From Oceanospirillum sanctuarii (GTDB taxonomy: Bacteria > Pseudomonadota > Gammaproteobacteria > Pseudomonadales > Halomonadaceae), in the NCBI RefSeq assembly GCF_002150805.1, contig NZ_MTBA01000010.1, positions 52,250 to 116,249 of the forward strand: DNA of 64,000 nt, given 5' to 3'. Within the stretch, counting starts at the first letter, position 1; every line of letters begins with the position of its first letter. Shown here one piece after another: positions 44,388 through 53,420 of this stretch. The notes beneath the pieces are model-generated. The model searched no databases. It worked only from the letters and a program-made list of their open reading frames with translations, and was not told where the DNA came from. A program made the position numbers and the translations under genes.

Positions 44388-45401
44388 ATGTCCAGAAAGG
44401 ACTTGCTAAAACTGACAGCCGGCAGCCTTGCGCTGACCGGCTTTCTGTTAACAGGCTGTAGCTCATCCGGTTATTACTACGACCGTAAAACCGATTATGT
44501 TGATGCCAAAGAGTATCCGGCGATTCAGTTGCCGGCGACGGCGGATGCCTCTCAGTTCAGACAGGCGATGCCGCTGCCGGATATCGCAGCACAGGAAAAA
44601 CTCGATGATGAGTTTGTTGTGCCACGCCCGGATGCGCTACCTGTTGTTGATGAAGATCTGCCTACGTCTGAACTGCGTGAATTTGCCGGTACAGAAGGTA
44701 TCTCTTCCCGTCTTTGGTTGTCGATCTCTAACGGCCCTGCTGTTGCCTGGCCGATGTTGCAGCGTCAGTTTGAACAGCTGAACTGGGCGGTTAAAACTGC
44801 AGATCCATCCACTGGTCGAATCAGTTTCGTGCCGGATACCCAGATCAATGCTCAGCCGGTTTCGGCGAAGCTGCGTCAGGGACTCCGCGGTGGTTTCAGT
44901 GATCTTGAACTACTGAATCAGGATGATCAGGTACGCACCGACAGTGCGGCTAAAGCACTGTTAAGCCAGATTAGTGCTGGCCTTGCGAGTCAGGAATCCG
45001 GTTCTCAGAGCGTGTCTCTCTTAGCGCAGAATATCAGCCGTGAGAAAACCGTTGTTCTGCAGGCCGCGGGTGGTCAGGATCCGGTACTGAAACTGGGTAC
45101 TGATGCTGATCGTACCTGGATCGGTCTGGAAATTCTGCTGACCGACCAGTTTAAAGAGAATGAGCAGAAGCTCTTGTCTGCCGATGCAGCAAAACGTCAG
45201 TTTACGATTGTCTGGGTTCCTGAAGAGGAGCGCAGCAGTATTCTGACCCGCTGGGCAGCAAGCCCGGGACCTGAATACCAGTATCAGCTGGTTCTGACAG
45301 GTTCTTCTCCGGTATCTATCCGGGTTCAACAGAACGGACGCGCCGTTGATCCCCGTAAATCCCGTCAGGTTCTGGCAGGGGTTCGTAAACTGTTGAACTG
45401 A
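44388..45401 (+). CDS. bamC: Outer membrane assembly lipoprotein BamC (NlpB)
   Basis: A 337-residue lipoprotein of the BAM complex that helps insert beta-barrel proteins in the outer membrane. The signal peptide ends in LLTGC (lipobox near residues 22-26), followed by the unstructured conserved N-terminal stretch (KTDYVDAKEYPAIQLP) known to bind BamD, then two helix-grip domains. It directly follows dapA and ends in a terminator. Sequence beyond the N-terminal region is divergent, as is normal for BamC. Confidence 0.92.
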   Translation: MSRKDLLKLTAGSLALTGFLLTGCSSSGYYYDRKTDYVDAKEYPAIQLPATADASQFRQAMPLPDIAAQEKLDDEFVVPRPDALPVVDEDLPTSELREFAGTEGISSRLWLSISNGPAVAWPMLQRQFEQLNWAVKTADPSTGRISFVPDTQINAQPVSAKLRQGLRGGFSDLELLNQDDQVRTDSAAKALLSQISAGLASQESGSQSVSLLAQNISREKTVVLQAAGGQDPVLKLGTDADRTWIGLEILLTDQFKENEQKLLSADAAKRQFTIVWVPEEERSSILTRWAASPGPEYQYQLVLTGSSPVSIRVQQNGRAVDPRKSRQVLAGVRKLLN

Positions 45402-45445
45402 TCCGTCAGGCCATCCGGTCTGGTGTGTCTAAGCTTGTATGACAG

Positions 45446-45477
45446 CGCCCCGAAACCTCTGGTGTCGGGGCGTTTTT
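45446..45477 (+). terminator. Terminator of dapA-bamC
   Basis: CGCCCCGA pairs with TCGGGGCG over an 11-base loop, then TTTTT. It lies inside a longer possible frame for the next gene, which supports placing that gene's start further on. Confidence 0.85.
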
Positions 45478-45492
45478 GCTTCGGAAAATGCT

Positions 45493-46272
45493 GTGACTGC
45501 AATTCGTTTTGCCTCCCTCGGTAGTGGTAGCCGGGGAAATGCTACCCTGATTGAAAAAAACTCAACACGTATTCTGATCGACTGTGGTTTTGGGGTGAAA
45601 GATACCCGCGCCCGTCTTGAACGCTTGGGGTTGGCGCTGGAAGATATCGATGGGGTATTGGTGACCCACGAGCATGGCGACCATATTGGTGGCGTCGGAA
45701 GAATTGCCCGTGCCAGCGGTATGCCGGTTTATTGCAGCCATGGCACCTATCTCACCGGACGTCTGGGTGAAGTGCCGGATCTCCGTCTGATCAGCAGTCA
45801 CAAGCGGTTTGCCATCGGCGATCTTGAGATCGAACCGGTTCCTGTTCCCCATGATGCCAAAGAGCCGATTCAATATGTTGTCGGCGATGGCGATACCCGC
45901 GTTGGTGTTCTCACCGACCTTGGCAGTATTACCCCACACATCCGTCACTGTTATGCCCGTTGTGAAGCGCTGATTCTGGAAACCAATCATGACCCTCAGA
46001 TGCTGCAGCAGGGGCCTTACCCGCCAAAGCTGAAGCGTCGGGTGGGTGGTGCTTATGGCCACCTGAGTAATGGTCAGGCCGAGGCTTTGTTGCAGGAACT
46101 GCAACACGATAAGCTTCAGCACGTTGTCGCAGCCCATATCAGTGATAAGAACAATACCGAAGCCTTAGCGAAAGAGAGTCTGGCAAGGGTTCTGGGTTGT
46201 GGAGTTGATGAAGTACCTGCGATCGATCAGGAAGAGGGCCTGCACTGGATGAGCCTGAAGCCCGCTTTCTAG
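45493..46272 (+). CDS. Metallo-beta-lactamase-fold hydrolase (WalJ/YycJ-like)
   Basis: A 259-residue MBL-fold protein starting with GTG at 45493; the frame is open from 45439 but that would include the bamC terminator hairpin. The metal motif THEHGDHIGGVG, the later VPHDAKEP, and LILETNHDP and HVVAAHISDKNN segments fit the YycJ/WalJ group, which includes proposed exonucleases. The sequence opening RFASLGSGSRGNATLIE is typical. In many gammaproteobacteria this gene lies between bamC and purC; purC is not present here. The exact substrate is not established. Confidence 0.85.
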   Translation: MTAIRFASLGSGSRGNATLIEKNSTRILIDCGFGVKDTRARLERLGLALEDIDGVLVTHEHGDHIGGVGRIARASGMPVYCSHGTYLTGRLGEVPDLRLISSHKRFAIGDLEIEPVPVPHDAKEPIQYVVGDGDTRVGVLTDLGSITPHIRHCYARCEALILETNHDPQMLQQGPYPPKLKRRVGGAYGHLSNGQAEALLQELQHDKLQHVVAAHISDKNNTEALAKESLARVLGCGVDEVPAIDQEEGLHWMSLKPAF

Positions 46273-46616
46273 TTATTTCTTAGTCTCCCTGCCGGACTTT
46301 TGCTTGGCTTATGCCGCACCGCTTCTGTTGAACTTTGTTGCTGATATGATCTGTAGCAATAGTACGAAAACCCTATCTTCCTGTCTGAAATTTGCTGCAC
46401 TGCCGTTTCACAGAGTGTCACAAAAAAATCATCCGTCTTAAGAAAACCCTAAGCAACTGGTAATACAGTAATTTTTATCCGTTAAGCATCAGCCCTTTGT
46501 TTATAAGGGCTTCAGCGATGCTGAAAAGCCTTGCCGTATTCTGAAACCACCTATACTCAGAATGTGTCTTACTTAAAAGACGCAAAAATTCATCGGCAGA
46601 GGGAGGACGTCTTGCC
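46273..46616. other. Intergenic region with leader hairpin before the acidic microprotein
   Basis: A 344-base gap. The only strong structure is a nested hairpin at 46485-46522: AGCATC pairs with GATGCT and, inside it, AGCCCTT pairs with AAGGGCT. It has no T tail and lies just before the promoter of the 48-aa gene, so it may be a terminator remnant or a protein-binding site. The first 200 bases show nothing recognisable. Confidence 0.5.
46531..46557 (+). promoter_or_regulatory. Promoter of the acidic microprotein gene
   Basis: TTGCCG at 46531 and TATACT at 46552 form a -35/-10 pair with a short 15-base spacer, 60 bases before the ATG at 46617. Confidence 0.5.
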
Positions 46617-46763
46617 ATGTATTATTCGGAAGAGTTAGAGGTTCTGGATCTTTGGATCTCAGATATGGAAAACGTTGTTGACTGGGAGTCAGCCTGGCTC
46701 ACCGAGGGTGTTGATGCTGAATGTTTCTACTCAATCGCATCGGATCCAATCGCACCGGAATAG
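46617..46763 (+). CDS. Acidic 48-residue microprotein of unknown function
   Basis: A short gene supported by a GGGAGG ribosome-binding site, a promoter-like pair upstream and a strong terminator 26 bases downstream. The product begins MYYSEELEVLDLW and ends SDPIAPE. It has thirteen acidic residues and not a single Lys, Arg or His, with four aromatic Tyr/Phe and three Trp. This is a very unusual composition. It has no signal peptide or membrane segment and one Cys. Possibilities include a DNA-mimic or an anti-regulator that binds a basic surface, but nothing proves this. I do not recognise a family. Confidence 0.6.
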   Translation: MYYSEELEVLDLWISDMENVVDWESAWLTEGVDAECFYSIASDPIAPE

Positions 46764-46788
46764 GAAGCCACGAATCATTCAGTAATTA

Positions 46789-46834
46789 GCCCGGAACTTA
46801 TGCAGCCTGTCTGTGACGTTCCGGGCTTTTTTTA
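46789..46834 (+). terminator. Terminator of the acidic microprotein gene
   Basis: GCCCGGAAC pairs with GTTCCGGGC and is followed by seven Ts; the loop is about 20 bases. Confidence 0.85.
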
Positions 46835-46862
46835 TTGCTGAACCCATCACTTTTCTGCAGGC

Positions 46863-46995
46863 AAAAAAAAAGCGTTTATCGATACTGGGGACAGCAGCGA
46901 TAAACGCGGATTCAAAAGGCAAATGCCTTGAATAATAAGCTAAGTACTAACAACCAAGTCCTGCGTTGGACATCTCTTATTCTGCATAGCGTGTG
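46863..46995 (-). ncRNA. Candidate small RNA with intrinsic terminator
   Basis: Read on the minus strand, this non-coding stretch has three stem-loops in a row: GTCC-AACGCA-GGAC, then AAGGC-ATTT-GCCTT, then a 10-bp terminator stem GCGTTTATCG/CGATAAACGC followed by nine Ts. No open frame of note lies upstream on this strand, so the terminator must serve a short RNA. The 5' end is a guess: TTGATT near 47020 and TTATGG near 46997 are weak promoter elements. I do not recognise the RNA family. Confidence 0.45.
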
Positions 46996-47286
46996 CCATA
47001 AAAAATAAAATCCAATTAAATCAATGTGTTGCTGGGTTGCTGTGGTTGCAGATACTGAGTTGCTGGTATTTGGCACATTTTTCTTCTGGGGGGTGGCGCA
47101 ATTTTGCTCCTAAATGGTGCGTTATATTTGCTGCATGTGCACTAATGGGTTGAAATTCATCTGGGTCCATTTCTTTTAATCTGTACCTATTAAAAATAAA
47201 TTTTTTAGGCCTGATCCTTATTGCTCTGACTCAGTATGCTGCGCTGAATCGGATTGCACTAATTACCTGAACCTAGAGATGACGTC
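46996..47286. other. Intergenic region before ccoG
   Basis: About 290 bases without a gene. It is AT-rich in patches. I looked for an FNR/Anr box (TTGAT-N4-ATCAA), which would suit ccoG, and found only poor matches near 47008-47022. The ccoG ATG overlaps a perfect palindrome GATGACGTCATG-like sequence at 47278-47290, probably by chance. Confidence 0.4.
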
Positions 47287-48780
47287 ATGCAGCAAATTCC
47301 TGTTAACCGAGTGCGCTCAGACTCGGAGATCATTGAACGCCCGCAGAAATTCTATGTGCGACTGACCGAAGGCCGTTTTCAGAACTGGCGACGCTTGGTT
47401 AGTGGCCCTCTGATTATCGCTTTTTTCCTGCTGGCCTGGTTGCAGTGGGATGGTCAGCCACTTTTACTATTCTCTTTTGAAGAGCGACGTATCTATCTGT
47501 TTGGCGGACAGCTGTCTTGGCATGACCTGCCGCTGATGGCGGGGCTGATGATTGCGGGAGCCTGCCTGCTGTTTTTTATGGCTGTGGGTTGGGGGCGTGT
47601 CTGGTGTGGTTTCGCCTGCCCGCAAAGCATCTGGACATGGCTGTTTATCCGCATTGAGCAAATGACAGAAGGTAAAGCCAGTCAGCGAGCGAAGAATGAT
47701 CATTTGCCGTTAACGGGTAAACGTCTTTTGAGGCGTCTGGCCAAACACCTGCTTTGGTTAGCTTTCTCCTTCTTAACTGCGCTTACCTTCACTGGCTACT
47801 TTCTGCCGGTTCAGGAGCTGTTTGTCGGCTTCTTCACTCTTGATCTGTCTCTTGCGGTTTGGGGCTGGCTGATCTCGATGGCAGCTCTGACTTATGTGAA
47901 CGCTGGGTTGGTACGGGAAAAAATCTGTCTGCATGCCTGTCCGTATTCCCGCTTTCAGGGGGTTATGTTTGATCAGCATACCCGTACCGTAAGCTATGAC
48001 GCTGCTCGCGGTGAACCTCGTCGTCTACGGGGTAAAAACGGACAGGATGATCTGATTCCGGCGCTGAATCTTGCGGTTGCTCCCATGCAGACTGAAATGA
48101 AAAAGAGTGCCGCTAACGATAGCTCGATTGCGGACATAAAAGCCTCAGCCGGTGACTGTGTGGATTGTACGATCTGTGTTCAGGTTTGCCCGGCAGGTAT
48201 CGATATTCGGGATGGGCTTCAGGCGGCCTGCATCGATTGCGGTGCCTGTATCGATGCCTGTGATCAGGTGATGGATAAGATCGGCAAGCCAAGAGGCTTA
48301 ATTCGTTTTGCGTCTGAGGTGGAATTGGCGCGTCCGGCAGAAGAGGCCGGCAAGCAAACATTGATGCGCCCTAAACTGGCCGGTTATGCCGCGGTTATGC
48401 TGTTAGCGCTGGGCGCTGTAATGCTGGGCTTTACTCAGACCAAGGATCTGCTGCTTGAGATTCGCCGTGATCGTGGTGCGCTATACACCCGTCTGGATAA
48501 CAACCAGATCTGCAATCACTACAAGATCAAAGTGGAAGGCTATCAGCAAGGGGTACAGAGTGTTCGCATCAGTACAACAGGTCTTGATGGACTGACCCTA
48601 TATGGTGATCAGAGTCTGAACCTAGATGATAATAACGCCGGATGGCGTGCTTACCGGGTGTGTGCCCCGGAACCTGCGGGTCTGACTCAGGAGATTCGTT
48701 TTATTGTGGAAACCGATGGTGCTCAGGTGCCTTTGTCCCGAATCGAGAAAACCACGACCTTCCTGACCGGAAGTCGCTAA
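47287..48780 (+). CDS. ccoG: Cytochrome c oxidase accessory protein CcoG (RdxA/FixG)
   Basis: A 497-residue membrane iron-sulfur protein that helps assemble cbb3-type oxidase, proposed to handle copper. About five membrane segments lie in residues 35-230 and near 360-380. Cys motifs are CGFACPQ (about 107), CLHACPYSR (about 216), and two ferredoxin-like 4Fe-4S clusters CVDCTICVQVCPAG and CIDCGACIDACD (about 289-325). The C-terminal 110 residues form an Ig-like FixG domain in the periplasm. It is usually beside ccoNOP and ccoI; here it stands alone, so the oxidase genes must be elsewhere. Confidence 0.93.
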   Translation: MQQIPVNRVRSDSEIIERPQKFYVRLTEGRFQNWRRLVSGPLIIAFFLLAWLQWDGQPLLLFSFEERRIYLFGGQLSWHDLPLMAGLMIAGACLLFFMAVGWGRVWCGFACPQSIWTWLFIRIEQMTEGKASQRAKNDHLPLTGKRLLRRLAKHLLWLAFSFLTALTFTGYFLPVQELFVGFFTLDLSLAVWGWLISMAALTYVNAGLVREKICLHACPYSRFQGVMFDQHTRTVSYDAARGEPRRLRGKNGQDDLIPALNLAVAPMQTEMKKSAANDSSIADIKASAGDCVDCTICVQVCPAGIDIRDGLQAACIDCGACIDACDQVMDKIGKPRGLIRFASEVELARPAEEAGKQTLMRPKLAGYAAVMLLALGAVMLGFTQTKDLLLEIRRDRGALYTRLDNNQICNHYKIKVEGYQQGVQSVRISTTGLDGLTLYGDQSLNLDDNNAGWRAYRVCAPEPAGLTQEIRFIVETDGAQVPLSRIEKTTTFLTGSR

Positions 48781-48878
48781 GATTGTGAGGCTGGAATGAT
48801 ACAGCCGGAAAAGAAAAAATAGCCGGTCTGGCCTGAAAGCAGGGTGTGGAGATATTCACATTCGCCGACCGGCTGAGG

Positions 48879-48912
48879 AAAAAGGGCTGAAGCATTTGCT
48901 TCAGCCCTTTTT
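48879..48912. terminator. Bidirectional terminator between ccoG and lnt
   Basis: AGGGCTGAAGCA pairs perfectly with TGCTTCAGCCCT, with As before and Ts after, so it can end ccoG on the plus strand and lnt on the minus strand. Confidence 0.9.
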
Positions 48913-48941
48913 ACGTTGAGGGTTTTAAAGCTGGTTCATGA

Positions 48942-50501
48942 TCAGTGAAACAAGTGCAGCTGAGGTTGGCGTCGGCTCTGCACCAGCTGAATCAGCAGAA
49001 TCAAAGCACAGAAGATCAGCAATGGCTGACTGCCAAACTGGGCAAACAGTGTCTGCCCGACCATGCCGTGAACTTCACCCCGGACAATTGCCTGCTCAAA
49101 CTGAGGCGCACTGGCGACAATACGCCCATGAGGGTCAATAATCGCAGTGACACCATTGTTGGTACTGCGCAGCATATAGCGGCCATTTTCTGCGGCTCTC
49201 ACCTGCGCCATCTGCAGGTGTTGCAGAGGCCCTACGGAATGCCCAAACCAGCTGTCGTTAGAGATGGTGATCAGCAGATCGCTTTGTTGAGCCTGTTGGC
49301 GAACAAACTCCGGATAAACCACTTCGTAACAGATAAAGGGGGCGATCTGCATGCCCTTAGCGCTCAGTAGTGGCTGATCACTGATGCCGGGGGCAAAGTT
49401 AGACATCGGCAGGTTAAAGAAGTTAATTGCGCCCCGCAGCCAGGATTCCAGAGGTACGTACTCACCAAAAGGCACCAGCTTTTGTTTCTGGTACAAACCT
49501 TCACCAGCACCTTTGACCATGATGCTGTTGTGGTACTGAATAGGTTCGTTGCTGTCCGGGTGAGCCTGTTGAGGGATGCCGGTTATCAGAGCGGTATCGG
49601 ATGGCAGATCCGCCATAACCTGATCAAAATAACCGTGAGAGTAGCGATAGAGCACAGGTACTGCGGTCTCCGGCCAGACGACTAATCCGCTGCTTTGAAC
49701 ATCGAGGGTCAGGTTGTAATAGAGCTCCAGAAACTTCTGGCGGTATTGCGGCAGCCACTTTTCATTCTGATCGATATTGCCCTGAACCAGAGCCACTTCA
49801 ATAGCGCCCCGGGTTGAGGGCACTGTCCATTGAATATTGTTCAGCAGATGACCACCGGCAAAAACCAAAACAACCCAGGCGGTAAGCGTCCGGGTTTTCA
49901 GCTTTTGTTGAGTAAGCTGAAACAGCAGGCTTCCGGTCATTACCAACAGAAAGCTGGCAAGATAGACCCCGCCTACCGGCAGCCAGGCGGCCAGTGGCGA
50001 GTCCACTAAGCCATTGCCCAAATAGAGCCAGGGAAAGCCGGTCAGCAGCCAGCTGCGTAACCATTCAAAGAGCACCCAGAGTGCGGGGAAACTCCAGACC
50101 GGAGAGGTTTTAGAGAAGAAGCGCTGAAACACGCCGATCTGCAATGCCGGCAGCAAGGCAAGTCCCATCGCAAAGAGTGTTGTCAGCAGCAGGGCCAGCG
50201 GAACACCGGTGAATCCATAGTCATGGATGCTGACATAAACCCAGGAGACGCCGTTGCCAAAAAGGCCTAGGCCAAAGAACCAGCCCAAGGTGAAATTGGC
50301 TTTAAAATGGCCGCTTAGCTCTACAGCGGAGCGTCCACCTTTCATGGCAATCAGCAGCAGGCAGATCGCAAATGGAGTGATAAACCAGTAGTTGTAAGGG
50401 GCAAAAGAGAGAGGAAGTAACCAGCCTGCCAGTGTAGCAAGCAGATAACGGTGCAGTCCCTGTCGGTTGGAAATTTTCTTGAAAACGCCTGTCAGTGCCA
50501 T
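48942..50501 (-). CDS. lnt: Apolipoprotein N-acyltransferase
   Basis: A 519-residue inner-membrane enzyme adding the third acyl chain to lipoproteins. The start is taken as the ATG at 50501; the frame is open to a TTG at 50546 but the extra residues look untypical. About seven hydrophobic segments precede the nitrilase-like domain (about 215-490). The catalytic triad reads as Glu in VVWPETAVPV, Lys in KQKLVPFGEYVP and Cys in PFICYEVVYPE. It lies downstream of corC, ybeY and ybeZ as in most gammaproteobacteria, but a terminator after corC suggests it has its own promoter. The window has several lipoprotein clients (BamC, LRR, Lpp-like). Confidence 0.95.
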   Translation of the reverse strand: MALTGVFKKISNRQGLHRYLLATLAGWLLPLSFAPYNYWFITPFAICLLLIAMKGGRSAVELSGHFKANFTLGWFFGLGLFGNGVSWVYVSIHDYGFTGVPLALLLTTLFAMGLALLPALQIGVFQRFFSKTSPVWSFPALWVLFEWLRSWLLTGFPWLYLGNGLVDSPLAAWLPVGGVYLASFLLVMTGSLLFQLTQQKLKTRTLTAWVVLVFAGGHLLNNIQWTVPSTRGAIEVALVQGNIDQNEKWLPQYRQKFLELYYNLTLDVQSSGLVVWPETAVPVLYRYSHGYFDQVMADLPSDTALITGIPQQAHPDSNEPIQYHNSIMVKGAGEGLYQKQKLVPFGEYVPLESWLRGAINFFNLPMSNFAPGISDQPLLSAKGMQIAPFICYEVVYPEFVRQQAQQSDLLITISNDSWFGHSVGPLQHLQMAQVRAAENGRYMLRSTNNGVTAIIDPHGRIVASAPQFEQAIVRGEVHGMVGQTLFAQFGSQPLLIFCALILLIQLVQSRRQPQLHLFH

Positions 50502-50684
50502 GACCTGATTGAGTCCAATAGTTCTTCGTATCAGGCAGACTATCAAATGGCTATCTGGCTGAAAACATGTAGATTTCCTGACCGCTTCACTCGGCTACTC
50601 CGATCTGTCATTTCATCCTTTACCTTACCTATATATTACCTATATAGGCTTTGTCTGATCCTGTCGGTTAGCATTTTGAACAGA

Positions 50685-50716
50685 CAAAAAAATACCGGTG
50701 CGGATAGCACCGGTAT
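50685..50716 (-). terminator. Terminator after corC
   Basis: On the minus strand ATACCGGTGC pairs with GCACCGGTAT across TATCC, then a run of Ts. It separates corC from lnt. The following 180 bases hold a direct repeat of CCTATATA (about 50629-50650) in the likely lnt promoter region. Confidence 0.85.
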
Positions 50717-50741
50717 TTCAGGACTTCTTGCAGAAGTGAGA

Positions 50742-51590
50742 TTAACCCGAGTGGGTGTTCACCTGCAGCAGACGAATGCGTCGGTTATCCGCATTCAGTA
50801 CCTTAAACTCAAGACCTTCCAGCATGGTGGTTTCGTTGCGGTTTGGCAGATGGCCAAAGCGCTGCATTACGATACCGCCGATGGTGTCGAACTCTTCATC
50901 ACTGAAGTGTGTGCCGAAGCTTTCGTTGAAGTCTTCAATCGGTGTCAGCGCCTTAACGATAAACTGACCATCGCTGATGGCACGGATATCCATGTCATCT
51001 TCTTCGATATCATGTTCATCCTCGATGTCACCCACGATCTGTTCCAGAACGTCTTCAATGGTGACAAGACCGGCTACACCGCCGTATTCATCCACTACGA
51101 TCGCCATGTGGTTACGCTTTACACGGAACTCACTCAGTAGGCTGTTGAGGCGTTTGGATTCCGGAATAAAGGTCGCCGGGCGGAGAATGTCGCGGATATT
51201 GAAAGCACCGGGTTCGCGCTTCAGAATCAGCGGCAGCAGATCTTTCGCCAGCAGAACGCCGATCACTTCATCCGGATTCTCACCGATAACCGGGAAGCGC
51301 GAGTGGGCTGAGTCGATAATCAGCGAGAGGAAATCTTCCGGTTGCTGGCCGTCTTTTACCGCGACCATCTGCGAACGAGGAATCATGATATCCCGAACCT
51401 GCATCTCATTGATCTGCAGTGCGCCTTCGATGATGTTCATCGCTTCAGCATCCAGCTGAAGGCGCTGTTCCGCATCCCGGATAAATTCCAGAAGCTCCCG
51501 GCGGGTTTTAGGTTCGCCGGTCAGGGAAGTCATAATATTTTGAAGCCAGGATCTTTGACCCTGACCGTTGCTCGATCGGTCTTCGCTCAT
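50742..51590 (-). CDS. corC: CorC/YbeX CBS-domain protein
   Basis: A 282-residue cytoplasmic protein of the YbeX/CorC branch: no N-terminal DUF21 membrane domain, a CBS pair (about 65-190; VRDIMIPRSQMVAV and VVDEYGGVAGLVTIEDVLEQIVGD) and a C-terminal CorC/HlyC domain (about 205-280). It is linked to magnesium/cobalt handling and, more recently, to ribosome quality. It follows ybeZ and ybeY, which act in rRNA maturation, in the usual order. Confidence 0.93.
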   Translation of the reverse strand: MSEDRSSNGQGQRSWLQNIMTSLTGEPKTRRELLEFIRDAEQRLQLDAEAMNIIEGALQINEMQVRDIMIPRSQMVAVKDGQQPEDFLSLIIDSAHSRFPVIGENPDEVIGVLLAKDLLPLILKREPGAFNIRDILRPATFIPESKRLNSLLSEFRVKRNHMAIVVDEYGGVAGLVTIEDVLEQIVGDIEDEHDIEEDDMDIRAISDGQFIVKALTPIEDFNESFGTHFSDEEFDTIGGIVMQRFGHLPNRNETTMLEGLEFKVLNADNRRIRLLQVNTHSG

Positions 51591-51636
51591 CGTCGTGTGA
51601 TTCCTTAGTGTCCCGTTCTCTGTGGCCAGTGGATGG

Positions 51637-52110
51637 TTAGTCCAGATGATAGGGATCTTTTATATTGAGGCTTGCCAGAAGTTCTATCTCAAGAGATTCC
51701 ATCTCTTCGGCTTCCTCTTCTTCTATATGATCATATCCCAGTAAATGCAAGCATCCGTGAATGATCATATGTGCCCAATGGTCGTTCAGGGCTTTGTTCT
51801 GTTCGATTGCTTCCTGTGCCACAACATCAGCACAGACAATCAGATCACCCAGTAAGGGTAATTCAAGTTCCGGTGGTGATTCAAAAGGAAAAGATAAGAC
51901 ATTCGTCGGCTTCTCTTTTCCCCGATACTGATGATTCAGTTGCTGACTCTCTTCCGGCGTCACGATCCGGACGGTAATTTCGTTGCCGGTGTCCTCGTGA
52001 GCATTGATCACTTTCTCTGCCCAGAGTTTAAAGTCCGCTTCCTGAGGCAGGTCGCTGTTGTCACAGGCGATCTGCAGGTCGATTATCGCTTCTGTCATCG
52101 GCTTGCTCAT
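51637..52110 (-). CDS. ybeY: Endoribonuclease YbeY
   Basis: A 157-residue zinc metalloprotein for 16S rRNA 3'-end maturation and ribosome quality control. The UPF0054 signature [11 protein letters not shown] with its three metal His is near residue 115. The start overlaps the ybeZ stop (TGATG), so translation is coupled. Forty-six bases separate it from corC. Confidence 0.95.
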   Translation of the reverse strand: MSKPMTEAIIDLQIACDNSDLPQEADFKLWAEKVINAHEDTGNEITVRIVTPEESQQLNHQYRGKEKPTNVLSFPFESPPELELPLLGDLIVCADVVAQEAIEQNKALNDHWAHMIIHGCLHLLGYDHIEEEEAEEMESLEIELLASLNIKDPYHLD

Positions 52111-53231
52111 CAGCTGTCTTTGTCTTCAGATGAGGTTTGGTTTGCAGCAAGTGCCGCTGCGACCGCTTCCTGACGAGCCGCTTCACGGGCTTCACGCTCG
52201 GCTTTCTCTTTGGCCGCAACTTCAGCTTCGTGATCGTCGTAGGCTTCAACGATACGCTGAACCATAGGGTGGCGAACCACGTCCTTGGAATCAAAGCGAG
52301 TTACGCCGATACCTTCAACACCGTCCAGCACATCCAGTACATGAACCAGACCTGATTTCTGGCCTTTAGGCAGGTCGATCTGGGTAACGTCACCGGTAAT
52401 GACTGCCGTTGAGCCAAAGCCGATACGGGTCAGGAACATTTTCATCTGCTCCCGGGTGGTGTTCTGACTTTCGTCCAGAATGATAAAGGCGTTGTTCAGA
52501 GTACGGCCACGCATATATGCCAGAGGCGCAACTTCGATCACATTACGTTCGATCAGTTTCGCAACCTGCTCAAAGCCCAGCATCTCATACAAGGCGTCGT
52601 ACAGAGGGCGCAGATAAGGATCGACTTTCTGGGACAGGTCACCCGGCAGGAAACCGAGTTTTTCACCGGCTTCAACCGCCGGACGAACCAGCAGAATGCG
52701 GCGGACTTCATCATTGCTCAGGGCTTCAACCGCACAGGCAACAGCCAGATAGGTTTTACCGGTACCTGCCGGGCCTACGCCAAAGTTAATGTCGTTGGTC
52801 AGAACCGTACGAACATATTTCTGTTGGTTAGGGCCGCGAGGCTTGATGGTGCCTTTGGGAGTACGCAGGGTGATAAATTCGTCAGCAGAGCCTTCGCTGT
52901 CCTGCTGGCTTTTACCAACCAGTTCTGCGATGCCGGAGGTTTGCAGGTGCAGATGGATCGATTCCGGTGTCAGCTCCTCTTTGGCGGTATCCTGATAGAG
53001 AGCTTCCAGCAGGTTCGCTGCAGCTTTCACCAGATTCAGTTCACCGGCAAGCTGGAACTGATTGCTGCGGTTGCGGATGATGATATTCATCCGGCTTTCG
53101 ATCAGGCGCAGATGTTCATCGTGCAGACCGCAAAGATTGGCCAGACGCTGCGCGTCGTTGGGTTCTAAGTCGAGCTTTAAAATATGGGTTTGGCTGTTAT
53201 TGTTCAAAGCGTTACCTGTAATTGCCCGCAT
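52110..53231 (-). CDS. ybeZ: PhoH-like ATPase YbeZ
   Basis: A 373-residue PhoH-family ATPase. An N-terminal KH-like RNA-binding part (about 15-80) precedes the Walker A motif [11 protein letters not shown] (about 155) and Walker B IILDESQN. The C-terminal 45 residues are a charged Ala/Glu helix that is longer than usual. YbeZ works with YbeY in RNA processing. The gene order ybeZ-ybeY-corC-lnt downstream of miaB is the classic one. Confidence 0.95.
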   Translation of the reverse strand: MRAITGNALNNNSQTHILKLDLEPNDAQRLANLCGLHDEHLRLIESRMNIIIRNRSNQFQLAGELNLVKAAANLLEALYQDTAKEELTPESIHLHLQTSGIAELVGKSQQDSEGSADEFITLRTPKGTIKPRGPNQQKYVRTVLTNDINFGVGPAGTGKTYLAVACAVEALSNDEVRRILLVRPAVEAGEKLGFLPGDLSQKVDPYLRPLYDALYEMLGFEQVAKLIERNVIEVAPLAYMRGRTLNNAFIILDESQNTTREQMKMFLTRIGFGSTAVITGDVTQIDLPKGQKSGLVHVLDVLDGVEGIGVTRFDSKDVVRHPMVQRIVEAYDDHEAEVAAKEKAEREAREAARQEAVAAALAANQTSSEDKDS

Positions 53232-53330
53232 CCTGTTGACCCTGAGTGACCTTGGTTAGCGGTCAGTGTGACTCATGGGTGTGACAAAAGGCTTAAAGCA
53301 TCATGGGTTTAGAATTAAGTATAGCGGAGG

Positions 53331-53354
53331 GCGACTGCCGCTTGGGGCAGTCGC
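53331..53354. other. Hairpin between miaB and ybeZ
   Basis: GCGACTGCC pairs with GGCAGTCGC around a 6-base loop. There is no T run on either side, so it is not a normal terminator; it may be a processing or attenuation element. CTATACTT on the minus strand (53324-53317) just after it could be a -10 for ybeZ. Confidence 0.5.
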
Positions 53355-53420
53355 TTGTCCGGCCTGATTTCATCTGATCTTATCTGGTCGCACCGGCTAT
53401 TTGGTAGCTCAGGTTGCTGA

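Noticed and set aside
45439..45492. Longer N-terminus of the MBL-fold protein
   Set aside because: It would include the bamC terminator hairpin; the conserved part begins at the GTG at 45493.
47278..47290. Palindrome ATGACGTCAT at the ccoG start
   Set aside because: It overlaps the start codon and has no companion site; probably chance.
50502..50546. TTG start for lnt
   Set aside because: The ATG at 50501 gives a more usual N-terminus and the longer version lacks a ribosome-binding site.
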